NCBI GenBank assembly: GCA_964403795.1
Contig: CAYOHP010000012.1
Coordinates: forward strand, 75,502-101,463
Reading direction: 5' to 3'
Source: CAYOHP01 sp964403795 [NCBI: uncultured bacterium]
GTDB taxonomy: Bacteria > Muiribacteriota > UBA6191 > CAZXTJ01
DNA: 25,962 bases
The position numbers and the translations under genes were made by a program. Below, one piece after another: positions 7,376 to 15,058 of this stretch; the first letter of the stretch is position 1, and every line of letters starts with the position of its first letter. The notes beneath the pieces were generated by a model, which saw only the letters and a list, made by a program, of their open reading frames with translations, searched no databases and had not been told where the DNA came from.

Positions 7376-8668
7376 TTGGCCAGCAAGATCACCATGCCGA
7401 AGCTCTCCGACACGATGGAGAAGGGCGTCATCCTCCGGTGGTTGAAGAAGGAGGGGGACCGGGTCTCCCCCGGCGAGATGCTGGCCGAGGTCGAGACCGA
7501 CAAGGCCAACATGGAGCTCGAGCTCTTCGAGGGCGGCGTGGTCCGCAAGCTGCTGGCTGCGGAAGGCACCGGGGTCCCGATCGGAGCCGCGATCGCGATC
7601 CTGGGTTCGAGCCCGGACGAGGACGTCTCCGCCCTGCTCGCCGAGGTCGGCGGGGGGAAGGCAGGGAAGCCCGCCCCGGGCAAGGGCGCGGCAGGACCCG
7701 GTGATCCATCACCGCCCCCCGCGGCTGCGGGCGCGGGGACCGCGGGGGCGTCCACTGCCACCCCGGGACCCGGCGCCCAGGGATCGGCCCGGATCCTCTC
7801 CTCCCCGGTGGCTCGTCGCCTGGCGGAGGAGCGAGGGATCCCGCTCGGGAGCCTCAAGGGTACCGGACCGGGAGGTCGGGTCGTGAAGCGGGACGTGCTG
7901 GCCGCCGCCCCGGTGGTGGAAGCCGGACCGGCGACTGCGGTCCCCGAGGCGGCCGCCTCCCGGATCCCGAGCTCCTCCAGCTTCGAGGCGGCACCGCCCC
8001 GCCGGATCCCGCTCGGTTCGATGCGCCAGATCATCGCCCGGCGCATGGTCGAGTCGAAGTTCCAGGCCCCCCACTTCTACGTCACCATGGACGTCGACAT
8101 GGCGCCGGTGGTGCGCTTCCGCGAGTCGCTCAAGGCTGCCGGCCTCGCCGTGTCGCTCAACGACATCGTGCTGAAGGCGGTGGCGGGAGCCCTGGTGCAG
8201 GTCCCGGAGATGAACGGCACCTTCTCGGGCGACACCATCACCCGGCACGGGGACGCCCACGTGGGTTTCGCGGTGGCCTTCGAGGGGGGGCTGCTCACCC
8301 CGGTGATCCGGTTCGCCAACCGCAAGTCGCTGGGGGCGATCGCGGCCGAGACCGCCGACCTGATCGCCCGGGCCAAGAAGAAGAAGCTGAAGCCCGAGGA
8401 GTACACCGGCGGCACCTTCACGGTGAGCAACATGGGCATGTACGGGATCGAGGAGTTCACCGCCATCATCAACACCCCGGAGATCGCCATCCTGGCCGTG
8501 GGCGGGATGCGCGACGAGCCCGTGGTCGAGGGTGGGGCCATCGTGCCCGGCAAGCGCATGAAGGTGACCGTCTCCACCGACCACCGGGCGGCCGACGGGG
8601 CCGATGCCTCCCGCTTCCTGGTCGAGTTCCGGAAGACCCTGCAGACCCCGGCCCTGCTGGCGTGGTGA
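7376..8668 (+). CDS. pdhC: Dihydrolipoamide acetyltransferase, E2 of pyruvate dehydrogenase
   Basis: E2 forms the core of the complex and moves the acetyl group from E1 to CoA. The 430 residues comprise one lipoyl domain (1-80, lipoylated Lys43 in ETDKANM), an Ala/Pro/Gly-rich swinging linker (about 85-135), the peripheral subunit-binding domain (about 138-174, SSPVARRLAEERGI and GTGPGGRVVKRDV), a second flexible linker, and the catalytic domain (about 200-430). The acyltransferase motif DHRAADG has His403 and Asp407. Translation starts at TTG (7376), with AAGGAG (7365-7370) five bases upstream. One lipoyl domain only, as in many bacteria. E3 is absent from the window. The lipoate genes that modify Lys43 follow directly. 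Confidence 0.95.
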   Translation: MASKITMPKLSDTMEKGVILRWLKKEGDRVSPGEMLAEVETDKANMELELFEGGVVRKLLAAEGTGVPIGAAIAILGSSPDEDVSALLAEVGGGKAGKPAPGKGAAGPGDPSPPPAAAGAGTAGASTATPGPGAQGSARILSSPVARRLAEERGIPLGSLKGTGPGGRVVKRDVLAAAPVVEAGPATAVPEAAASRIPSSSSFEAAPPRRIPLGSMRQIIARRMVESKFQAPHFYVTMDVDMAPVVRFRESLKAAGLAVSLNDIVLKAVAGALVQVPEMNGTFSGDTITRHGDAHVGFAVAFEGGLLTPVIRFANRKSLGAIAAETADLIARAKKKKLKPEEYTGGTFTVSNMGMYGIEEFTAIINTPEIAILAVGGMRDEPVVEGGAIVPGKRMKVTVSTDHRAADGADASRFLVEFRKTLQTPALLAW

Positions 8669-8681
8669 GCCCGGGACGACG

Positions 8682-9380
8682 GTGACCGGGGAGTCGGCGG
8701 CGAGACCGGGGCTCCTGGCGACCGGGCCCGAGTCCATTCCCTACGCCCGCGCCCTCGAGCAGCAGCGCTCCCTGCTCGAGGCCCGGATCGCCGCCCGGGT
8801 CCCGGACGTCCTGCTCCTGTGCGAGCATGGACCGACCATCACCCTGGGGCGCGGGGCCCACGCCGAGCACCTTCTGTCCCGGCCCGAGGACCTCGCGATC
8901 CGGGGTGTCGAGGTGTTCGAGATCGAGCGCGGCGGCGACGTGACCTGGCACGGGCCGGGGCAGCTGGTCGGATATCCCATCCTCGACCTGGGACCCCGGG
9001 GCCGGGACGTCCACCGCTACCTGCGGGACCTCGAGGAGGTGCTGATCCGGGTCCTGGCCGGATACGGCCTGGCAGGAGAGCGCGACCCCGGATTCACCGG
9101 GGTCTGGGTGGCTGGCGCCAAGGTCGCCGCCATCGGGGTCAAGGTGAAGCGCTGGGTGACCATGCACGGCTTCGCCCTGAACGTCTCCTGCGACCTGCAG
9201 GGCTTCCGCGACATCGTCCCCTGTGGCCTCCATGGTCGGACCGTGACCTCGATGGAGCGCCTCCTGGGTCCTGCCTGCCCGGACCTTGCGGCGGTGGCCG
9301 AGCGGCTGGTCGAGGAGTTCCAGGCCGTGTTCGGGGTCGAAGCCGGCCGGGTGGCATGGGCCGACCTGGCGACCGTGTGA
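8682..9380 (+). CDS. lipB: Octanoyl-ACP:protein octanoyltransferase
   Basis: LipB moves octanoate from acyl carrier protein to the lipoyl-domain lysine of E2 proteins, the first step of de novo lipoylation. The product is 232 residues if the GTG at 8682 is used, which leaves a 13-base spacer after pdhC; the Shine-Dalgarno there is weak. Family marks are RGGDVTWHGPGQLVGYP (83-99), Lys147 in AGAKVAAIG, and the catalytic Cys181 in IVPCGL, corresponding to the Cys/Lys pair of known LipB enzymes. Its natural targets include the E2 encoded just upstream. LipA follows after 60 bases. Confidence 0.95.
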   Translation: MTGESAARPGLLATGPESIPYARALEQQRSLLEARIAARVPDVLLLCEHGPTITLGRGAHAEHLLSRPEDLAIRGVEVFEIERGGDVTWHGPGQLVGYPILDLGPRGRDVHRYLRDLEEVLIRVLAGYGLAGERDPGFTGVWVAGAKVAAIGVKVKRWVTMHGFALNVSCDLQGFRDIVPCGLHGRTVTSMERLLGPACPDLAAVAERLVEEFQAVFGVEAGRVAWADLATV

Positions 9381-9440
9381 TGGACGCGACCCGACCCCGG
9401 AGTCGCCGCCCATGAGGTAGGCTCGGGCCCGGAACCCGAA

Positions 9441-10364
9441 ATGCGCTACAAGAACGCCCGTCGCAAGGCCGAGATGGCCGGGATCGAGCCCCCCAAGGGA
9501 CGCCTCCCGCCTTGGCTCAAGGTGAAGGTCCCGGGCGGCGGCAACTACCAGCGCCTGAAGGACCTGGTGAAGGACCGCCAGCTCCACACGGTCTGCGAGA
9601 GCGCGTCGTGTCCCAACATCGGGGAGTGCTGGGGCCACGGAACGCTCACCTTCATGATCCTCGGCAACACCTGTACCCGGACCTGCGCCTTCTGCGACGT
9701 GAAGACCGGACGTCCGGGGACCGTCGATCGGGACGAGCCGCGGCGGATCGGGGAGTCGGTCGCCGGCCTCGACCTCAAGCACGCGGTCGTGACCAGCGTC
9801 GATCGCGACGACCTGCCCGACGGAGGCGCCGCGATCTGGGCCGAGACCATCCGGGAGTGCCACCAGCGGGCACCCGGGATGACGGTCGAGGTGCTGGTCC
9901 CCGACTTCCAGGGCGACACCGCGGCCGTCGACCTGGTACTGGCGGCCCGGCCCGAGATCTTCGCCCACAACGTCGAGACCGTGCCGCGGCTCTATCCGAG
10001 GATCCGGCCCCAGGCCGACTACGCCCAGAGCCTGGCCGTGCTGGCCCACGCCAAGCGCCAGGGGGCGACCACCAAGTCGAGCCTGATGTTGGGCCTCGGC
10101 GAGGAGCGGGACGAGGTCGTGGCGGTGATGCGGGACCTGGTGGGAGCCGGCTGCGACATCTTCACCCTGGGGCAGTACTTGCGCCCCTCGCTGCTCCACC
10201 ACGAGGTGGTGCGTTTCGTCTCGCCCGAGGAGTTCGCCGAGTACGAGGTGATCGGGAAGGAACTCGGGTTCGGCACCGTGGTCTCGGGTCCCCTGGTGCG
10301 CAGCTCGTACCATGCCGACGAGGCGGCCCGGAGCCAGGGCGTGGCCCGCTCCCTGGTGGTCTGA
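9441..10364 (+). CDS. lipA: Lipoyl synthase, radical SAM enzyme
   Basis: LipA inserts two sulfur atoms into the octanoyl group on E2 using radical SAM chemistry and a sacrificial auxiliary iron-sulfur cluster. The 307 residues include the auxiliary-cluster cysteines Cys52, Cys57 and Cys63 (CESASCPNIGEC), the radical SAM cysteines Cys78, Cys82 and Cys85 (CTRTCAFC), and the C-terminal RSSYHA whose serine ligates the auxiliary cluster. The ATG at 9441 has no clear Shine-Dalgarno; TAGGCT (9418-9423) upstream could be a weak internal -10. It is the last gene of the unit; its stop lies 9 bases from the end of the convergent kinase gene. Confidence 0.97.
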   Translation: MRYKNARRKAEMAGIEPPKGRLPPWLKVKVPGGGNYQRLKDLVKDRQLHTVCESASCPNIGECWGHGTLTFMILGNTCTRTCAFCDVKTGRPGTVDRDEPRRIGESVAGLDLKHAVVTSVDRDDLPDGGAAIWAETIRECHQRAPGMTVEVLVPDFQGDTAAVDLVLAARPEIFAHNVETVPRLYPRIRPQADYAQSLAVLAHAKRQGATTKSSLMLGLGEERDEVVAVMRDLVGAGCDIFTLGQYLRPSLLHHEVVRFVSPEEFAEYEVIGKELGFGTVVSGPLVRSSYHADEAARSQGVARSLVV

Positions 10365-10373
10365 CCCTCGCGA

Positions 10374-12560
10374 TCAGGGATCCCCGGACTCGGGGCAGAC
10401 CGGGAACGGGAAGCGCGCCGGCTCGCCCTCGGGGACCCATCTCCAGGCGATTTCCTCCACGACTGCGTCCCGGATGCTCTCGGTCCCGTAGAGGTCGTCC
10501 ATGGTGAGGGTGAGGACCGGGGGAGTCCCGGCCAGGAGGCCCGCCGGGACCCGTGCCGCCAACCATCCGGTATAGCGCCGCACCCGCTCGGGAGGCATGA
10601 GGGGAACGGCCGTGCCCTCGGATCCGGAGACGAAGAGGACCAGGGAGCGGTGGAGGTTGGTCACCCGGATCTGGATCTCCCCCTCGCGGACCCGCTCCGG
10701 GGGAGCGGGGAGTTCCCGGACGATCCGCTCGGTGGTCTCCAGGGCAGGGATGTGGATGGGATGGCGGGTCGAGGGGAGGAGGCGGGTCCGTTCCCGCAGG
10801 ATCCGCAGGCCATCCGGCGCGGGGCCGGGTTCGGCCACCGGGAAGGCCGCCGAGGGACCGGGACAGAGCTGGTCCCCGGCCAGCAGCAGGGCCCGCTCGA
10901 TCCTCCAGGCCATGGTCAGACTCTCGGCCAGCGGTGCGAGCACGTCGACGGGGGTCGGGGCGCGCAAGGCCAGCCGGGCCAGGGGCACGATCTCCCGGAG
11001 GGCCGCCGGGAGGCCCGCGGCCTCGATCCGCTCCCGGGACTTCTCCGCCACCTCGGGGCGGGCCCGGTCGGCGTACTTCTCCATCTGGTCCGAGATCGAG
11101 ATCGGATCCGGGTCCGGGATGTTCGCCTCGCCGGTGAGGCGGCCCATCAGGTCGGCGATCGAGATCCTCCCGAGATCCCGGAGCAAGGGACGGAGTCCGC
11201 TGGCGGGGAAGGCCTCGAGGAAGGGAAGGAGTTCGGACTGGAGGAGCTCCCCGGCCCGGACCTCGATCCGGACCGGGGTACCGCCGGGCTGCTGGTACCG
11301 GATCGCCACCGCTCCCTGGGCTTCGTCTCCGACCAGTTCCGGGAGCGGCACCAGGGGATGCGAAGCGGGATCGGACCGGACTGTCCTCCGTCCGGTTCGG
11401 GTCGGGTACTCGACGGTCACGAGGACCTCCGCCGGGAGCTCGCTCCGGAAGGCGACGCCCTGGCCGCGCCGGAACCCGACCAGCCGGAAGCGGGGTCCTC
11501 CCCGGGGAGCGGACTCTGCCTCGATCGAATCCGGATCGGCCGGGTCCGGGGCCGATGCCGGGCTCTCGGGCTCGCCGGTCGGCTCGCGTCCTGTCGGCCA
11601 GACCAACGCCGCCAGCACCACCAGCGCCAGGAAGACAGGAAGGCCGGGCCGCGCAGCCCTGCCCCTGGACCGGGCAGCCGGAGAGGCCTGCATCCCCGGC
11701 GTCCGGGTCGGCTCGACCGGGAGGCTCGTCTCCATGCGGATCTCCGCCGGTGCTCCCCGGGAGGACGCGAGCACCGCAAGGGCGGTCTGGGCCGAGGCGG
11801 GCCGCGCCTCCGGGGCGAGCGCGGTCAGATCCTCCACCAGTCCCAGGAAGCCGGGGTCGAGATCCGGACGCAGCCGGGCCAGGGAGGGGAAGTCCCGGGC
11901 CAGGATCCGCCGGGTCAACTCCTGGAGATCCCGGGTATCGAAGGCCAGACGGCCTGCGGCGGCCTCCCAGAGCACCAGTCCGGCCTGGTAGAGATCGCTC
12001 CGGACGTCCCCCTCGCTTCTCGACAGGACCTCGGGCGCCATGTAGAGGGGAGTCCCGACCGCCATGCCGGAGGTGGTCAGGGTGGCCGCGTCCTCCGCCC
12101 GGCAGAGACCGAGGTCGAGCAGGATGGCCCGGCCGCTCCGGTCGATCATCACGTTGGCCGGCTTCAGGTCCCGGTGGAGGACGCCGGCCTGGTGCAGGGC
12201 GGCCAGGCCCGAGAGCAGGTCCTGCGCCAGCGAGGTCGCCTCGGCGGGGGCGAGGGGGCCCCGCTTCTCGACCCGGGAGACCAGGTCCTCGCCTTCCACG
12301 AACTCCATCGCCAGGTAGAGGGTGCCGTCGCTGTCGCCGGCGTCGAGGATCCGGATCACGTTGGGGTGCTCGACCTTCGCCATGGCGCGGGCCTCGCGGT
12401 CGAAGCGACTCCGCACCTCGGGCCGGTCCCGCAGCGCGGCGTGGACGACCTTCAGGGCGACCCGGGCTCCGGTCCGGGGATGGCGCGCCAGGAAGACCTG
12501 GCCCATGCCGCCCTTGCCCAGCGGTTTTTCGATCCGGAAGCCGGCGACCTCCCGGTTCAC
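10374..12560 (-). CDS. Transmembrane Ser/Thr protein kinase
   Basis: The 728-residue product has a Hanks-type kinase domain at about 8-265: GKGGMGQV (15-22), Lys37, Glu56, HRDLKPANVM with Asp131, DLG in place of DFG (149-151), and APE (175-177). All catalytic residues are kept, so it should be active. An Ala/Arg/Pro-rich stretch leads to one membrane segment (about 306-323), then a 400-residue outer region I cannot assign with confidence; it looks mixed alpha/beta and may be a sensor. The GTG at 12560 overlaps the stop of the upstream membrane gene (GTGA), which fixes the start even though the frame is open further 5'. The upstream partner is a CPBP-like protein. Signal and substrates unknown. 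Confidence 0.92.
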   Translation of the reverse strand: MNREVAGFRIEKPLGKGGMGQVFLARHPRTGARVALKVVHAALRDRPEVRSRFDREARAMAKVEHPNVIRILDAGDSDGTLYLAMEFVEGEDLVSRVEKRGPLAPAEATSLAQDLLSGLAALHQAGVLHRDLKPANVMIDRSGRAILLDLGLCRAEDAATLTTSGMAVGTPLYMAPEVLSRSEGDVRSDLYQAGLVLWEAAAGRLAFDTRDLQELTRRILARDFPSLARLRPDLDPGFLGLVEDLTALAPEARPASAQTALAVLASSRGAPAEIRMETSLPVEPTRTPGMQASPAARSRGRAARPGLPVFLALVVLAALVWPTGREPTGEPESPASAPDPADPDSIEAESAPRGGPRFRLVGFRRGQGVAFRSELPAEVLVTVEYPTRTGRRTVRSDPASHPLVPLPELVGDEAQGAVAIRYQQPGGTPVRIEVRAGELLQSELLPFLEAFPASGLRPLLRDLGRISIADLMGRLTGEANIPDPDPISISDQMEKYADRARPEVAEKSRERIEAAGLPAALREIVPLARLALRAPTPVDVLAPLAESLTMAWRIERALLLAGDQLCPGPSAAFPVAEPGPAPDGLRILRERTRLLPSTRHPIHIPALETTERIVRELPAPPERVREGEIQIRVTNLHRSLVLFVSGSEGTAVPLMPPERVRRYTGWLAARVPAGLLAGTPPVLTLTMDDLYGTESIRDAVVEEIAWRWVPEGEPARFPFPVCPESGDP

Positions 12561-13243
12561 ACCATCACCAGGAACAGGAGCAGCGAGATCTCCAGCAGGA
12601 AGTGGACGAGCGCCGGAGCCACCAGGTTCCTCCGCCGGAGCGCCCAGGGGGTGAGCACCAGCGAGAGCAGCACCGAACCGATGGCCTCGGGCCAGGGCTT
12701 CTGCAGGTGGTGGAACCCCTCCAGGAGCGGGACCAGGAGCCATCCCCGCCCCGGCCAACGGCGCTCGCCGAGGTCGAGCAGCAGGTAGCGGTAACAGAGT
12801 TCCCAGCCCGGCAGCCACGAGAGGTTCCAGAGGATCCCCCGGCCGAGCAGCGATCGCTTCGCCTCCGGCGCCAGGTGCACCAGGCTCGGGTACTCCTTGC
12901 GCAACTCGGGCACCATCGGGATCACGGCGAAGGCCGCCGAGGCCAAGGCCGCCAGGCCCAGGATCGCCACCAGGTCGCGCCGGGAGGCCCGCCGGGGATC
13001 GAGCCAGCCCGGGTCGATCCGGCGGTTCCAGAGCGCCAGGGGGATCACCAGCCAGAGGGCGAGCTTCAGGAGGTCGAGGCCTCCCCAGAGGAGGCTGCGC
13101 AAGGGGGCGAACTCCGGGGTGGCGGCGGGGTCCTGCCAGACCAGGAGGTCGAAACTGTGGGCTGCCTGCAGGTACAGCACCCATGCGAGCACCTCATGGG
13201 AAGGCGGCGACCGCGCGCCCGGATCGGGAGGGGGACTGCCCAT
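12557..13243 (-). CDS. CPBP/Rce1-like membrane protein
   Basis: This 228-residue protein has about six hydrophobic segments and resembles the CPBP (CAAX protease and bacteriocin-processing) family. The family motifs EExxxR, FxxxH and HxxxN appear in altered form: WELCYR (147-152, first Glu replaced by Trp), LEGFHH (174-179), and HFLLE (214-218, Glu in place of Asn). In Rce1-type proteases the first Glu is catalytic, so this copy may not cleave peptides; it could act as a membrane scaffold. The ATG at 13243 is the first plausible start at the start of the hydrophobic protein. Its stop overlaps the start of the kinase gene by four bases, implying coupled synthesis. Family call moderate; it could also be an unrelated polytopic protein. 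Confidence 0.6.
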   Translation of the reverse strand: MGSPPPDPGARSPPSHEVLAWVLYLQAAHSFDLLVWQDPAATPEFAPLRSLLWGGLDLLKLALWLVIPLALWNRRIDPGWLDPRRASRRDLVAILGLAALASAAFAVIPMVPELRKEYPSLVHLAPEAKRSLLGRGILWNLSWLPGWELCYRYLLLDLGERRWPGRGWLLVPLLEGFHHLQKPWPEAIGSVLLSLVLTPWALRRRNLVAPALVHFLLEISLLLFLVMV

Positions 13244-13259
13244 GCCCCCGAGGGTACCC

Positions 13260-13289
13260 GAGCCCCGTCCCGGGCCGGACCCGGGGCTC
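13260..13289. repeat. Inverted repeat in divergent promoter region
   Basis: GAGCCCCG (13260-13267) and CGGGGCTC (13282-13289) form a perfect 8-base stem. Both flanking genes are transcribed away from this spacer, so it is not a terminator; an operator or mRNA leader structure for the CPBP-like gene is possible. Confidence 0.4.
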
Positions 13290-13304
13290 CGCCCCGACCT
13301 TCCC

Positions 13305-13321
13305 CCCGGGTCCGACCCGGG
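13305..13321. repeat. Palindrome next to the acyltransferase promoter
   Basis: CCCGGGT (13305-13311) and ACCCGGG (13315-13321) form a perfect 7+3+7 palindrome that ends 8 bases before a TTGACA box. That position suits a transcription-factor operator, but short GC palindromes are frequent in such DNA. Confidence 0.4.
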
Positions 13322-13329
13322 TGCCCTCC

Positions 13330-13357
13330 TTGACATGTCGTGGGGGATCCCTAGCCT
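13330..13357 (+). promoter_or_regulatory. Sigma-70-like promoter of the acyltransferase gene
   Basis: A perfect -35 box TTGACA (13330-13335) is followed after 16 bases by TAGCCT (13352-13357, 3 of 6 to TATAAT). The ATG at 13382 lies 24 bases downstream with GGAGGA (13371-13376) five bases before it. This is the best promoter candidate in the window. Confidence 0.5.
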
Positions 13358-13381
13358 TGGCCCACGTCCCGGAGGAACCCG

Positions 13382-15022
13382 ATGTCCCGCTCGATCCGCG
13401 TCCGCAGATCCGTCACCCTCGCCGTGGCCCTCGCCGGTGCCGTGGCAGGCTCCGGGCCCGCCCGCGCCAGCGTCTCGTTCTTCAGCGACCGGGCCATCGA
13501 GGACGTGGTCCGGCGCCTGGTCCTCCCTCCCGAGGAGGTCGAGGTCGAGGTGCCGCCGACCCTCGAAGGCCGGGTCGAGGAGCTCTCCGCGGTGCGCCAG
13601 GCCGGCGAGGCCGCGCACCGGATCGTCCAGGAACTCGAACCGACGGTCGGAGCCAGGCTCCCCGCCTTCCTCCGCGAGCTCGAGGCGCTGGATGCCGTCA
13701 CCCTGACCATGGCCGAGCGCAAGGCGATCTCGGCCCAGGGCATCTCGGTGCTCGATCCCGGACGTCGCCAGGTCTTCGAGGCCCGCTCCGCCGGGTTCGC
13801 CGAGTTCGCCTCCCTGGCCCGCCGCTACTTCGAGGCCTACGACACCTGGATGCAGTCGGAGATCCGTTCCCGGATCCTCGGCTTGGGACTCGAGGCGATC
13901 GAGAAGCGGGCCCAGCTCCGGGAGCACGGGGGCAAGTCCGGTCGCAAGGCCGACGAGGCGTTCCGGGAGCTGCTCGAGACCGAACTCGTGTTCCGTCGGT
14001 TCTCCGCCCATCCCAAGGCCAAGAACCACCACCGTTCGCTCGCCTCGATCGTGGCGATGCGCAAGGGTGCCAAGGTCGTGGCCCGCATGGACGTGCTGCT
14101 CGGCAAGGCGGGGCTCGGTCCCAAGCGCACCTGGGCCGAGAAGTTCCGGACTCTGGGGGGGCAGGTCGCCGAGAGCGTGCGTGCGGTCGGGGCCGGCATC
14201 GCCGCCACTCCCGCCTTGGTCCGGGCGCTCGGCTACCTCTACAACCCGATGCGCAAGGAGCGCAGCCCCGAGACCGTCTCCAAGGTGCTCCGCTCGCTCT
14301 CCCGGAACTACCAGTGGGCGACCGGGATGGATCTCGTGGTCTCGGGCCGGGAGAAGATCCCCCAGGACCATCCCGTGATCTTCGCCTTCTCGCACCGGAG
14401 CGAGCTCGAGGATGCCCTGGTGATGATGGGCGCCACCCCCGACACCTACGCCTTCATGGTGGGCCAGTGGGCGCTCCCCGGCTTCCTCTCCGCCAAGCTG
14501 GCGGCCGAGCCGAGCATCATCAACGTCTACGGCAAGAAGGCCGACGGCACCCCGGTCGACGGTGTGGGCGAGAGCATCGCCAACCTCGAGGAGGGGCGGA
14601 ACCTGGTGATCTTCCCCGAGGGGATGACGCCGACCGACATGGGAGAGACCCAGCCGCTGCGCCATGGCATCCTCCAGATCGCCGACGGGGTCGGCGACAA
14701 GCCGGTCTCGATCGTGCCGGTGACCCTGAACGATCCTGCCAATACCATCGACGGCCCCCGCAACGCCTCGCTCGGCGGCAAGCTCCGGGTCGAGGTGGGC
14801 TTCGCCCGCCCGCTCGATCCGGTGCGGATCCGGGCGGTGCCCGGCGTGGACGGACAGCTGGTCCTGGACGTGATCCGGGCCATCTGGCACCAGGAACTCC
14901 GCCGGCCGGATCCGGCGAAGCCGGTGGCGACCGGAGCCGGAGCCGGAGCCGCCGGTCCCGAGGTGCTCTCGGTGCCCGCCTCGCAGGGCTCGCGCTTCCG
15001 CTCGCTGTTCGCCGGGGAGTGA
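13382..15022 (+). CDS. Exported PlsC-like acyltransferase, HX4E variant
   Basis: The 546-residue protein starts with what looks like a Sec signal peptide (1-29, VTLAVALAGAVAGSGPARA then SV). A helical region of about 280 residues without a recognised domain follows. The C-terminal part (about 315-500) is a glycerolipid acyltransferase fold: SHRSELED at 337-344 is block I and VIFPEG (409-414) is block III. Block I in PlsC/PlsB is normally HX4D; here His338 is followed at the right distance by Glu343, with Asp344 next to it. PlsC enzymes act on the cytoplasmic face of the inner membrane, so an exported version is unexpected; the N-terminal hydrophobic stretch might be a membrane anchor. A GGAGCC triplet repeat (14933-14950) encodes a Gly/Ala run near the C-terminus. 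Strong SD (13371-13376). Fold likely; substrate unknown. Confidence 0.75.
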   Translation: MSRSIRVRRSVTLAVALAGAVAGSGPARASVSFFSDRAIEDVVRRLVLPPEEVEVEVPPTLEGRVEELSAVRQAGEAAHRIVQELEPTVGARLPAFLRELEALDAVTLTMAERKAISAQGISVLDPGRRQVFEARSAGFAEFASLARRYFEAYDTWMQSEIRSRILGLGLEAIEKRAQLREHGGKSGRKADEAFRELLETELVFRRFSAHPKAKNHHRSLASIVAMRKGAKVVARMDVLLGKAGLGPKRTWAEKFRTLGGQVAESVRAVGAGIAATPALVRALGYLYNPMRKERSPETVSKVLRSLSRNYQWATGMDLVVSGREKIPQDHPVIFAFSHRSELEDALVMMGATPDTYAFMVGQWALPGFLSAKLAAEPSIINVYGKKADGTPVDGVGESIANLEEGRNLVIFPEGMTPTDMGETQPLRHGILQIADGVGDKPVSIVPVTLNDPANTIDGPRNASLGGKLRVEVGFARPLDPVRIRAVPGVDGQLVLDVIRAIWHQELRRPDPAKPVATGAGAGAAGPEVLSVPASQGSRFRSLFAGE

Positions 15023-15035
15023 TCGACCCGTCCCG

Positions 15036-15050
15036 GGACCCTCGGGGTCC
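15036..15050. terminator. Hairpin between convergent genes
   Basis: GGACCC (15036-15041), loop TCG, GGGTCC (15045-15050) forms a compact symmetrical hairpin in the 36-base gap between the acyltransferase stop and the E1 stop. It could serve both strands, though no T-run accompanies it. Confidence 0.4.
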
Positions 15051-15058
15051 GACCCGCC

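Noticed and set aside
10597-13333. Several overlapping plus-strand frames opposite the kinase and CPBP-like genes.
   Set aside because: Composition is dominated by Arg, Gly, Pro and Ser with no domain, while the minus strand encodes a complete kinase with all catalytic motifs.
14933-14950. Three tandem GGAGCC units as a possible variable repeat.
   Set aside because: Only 18 bases, in frame, and coding a Gly/Ala linker; too short to call a functional repeat.
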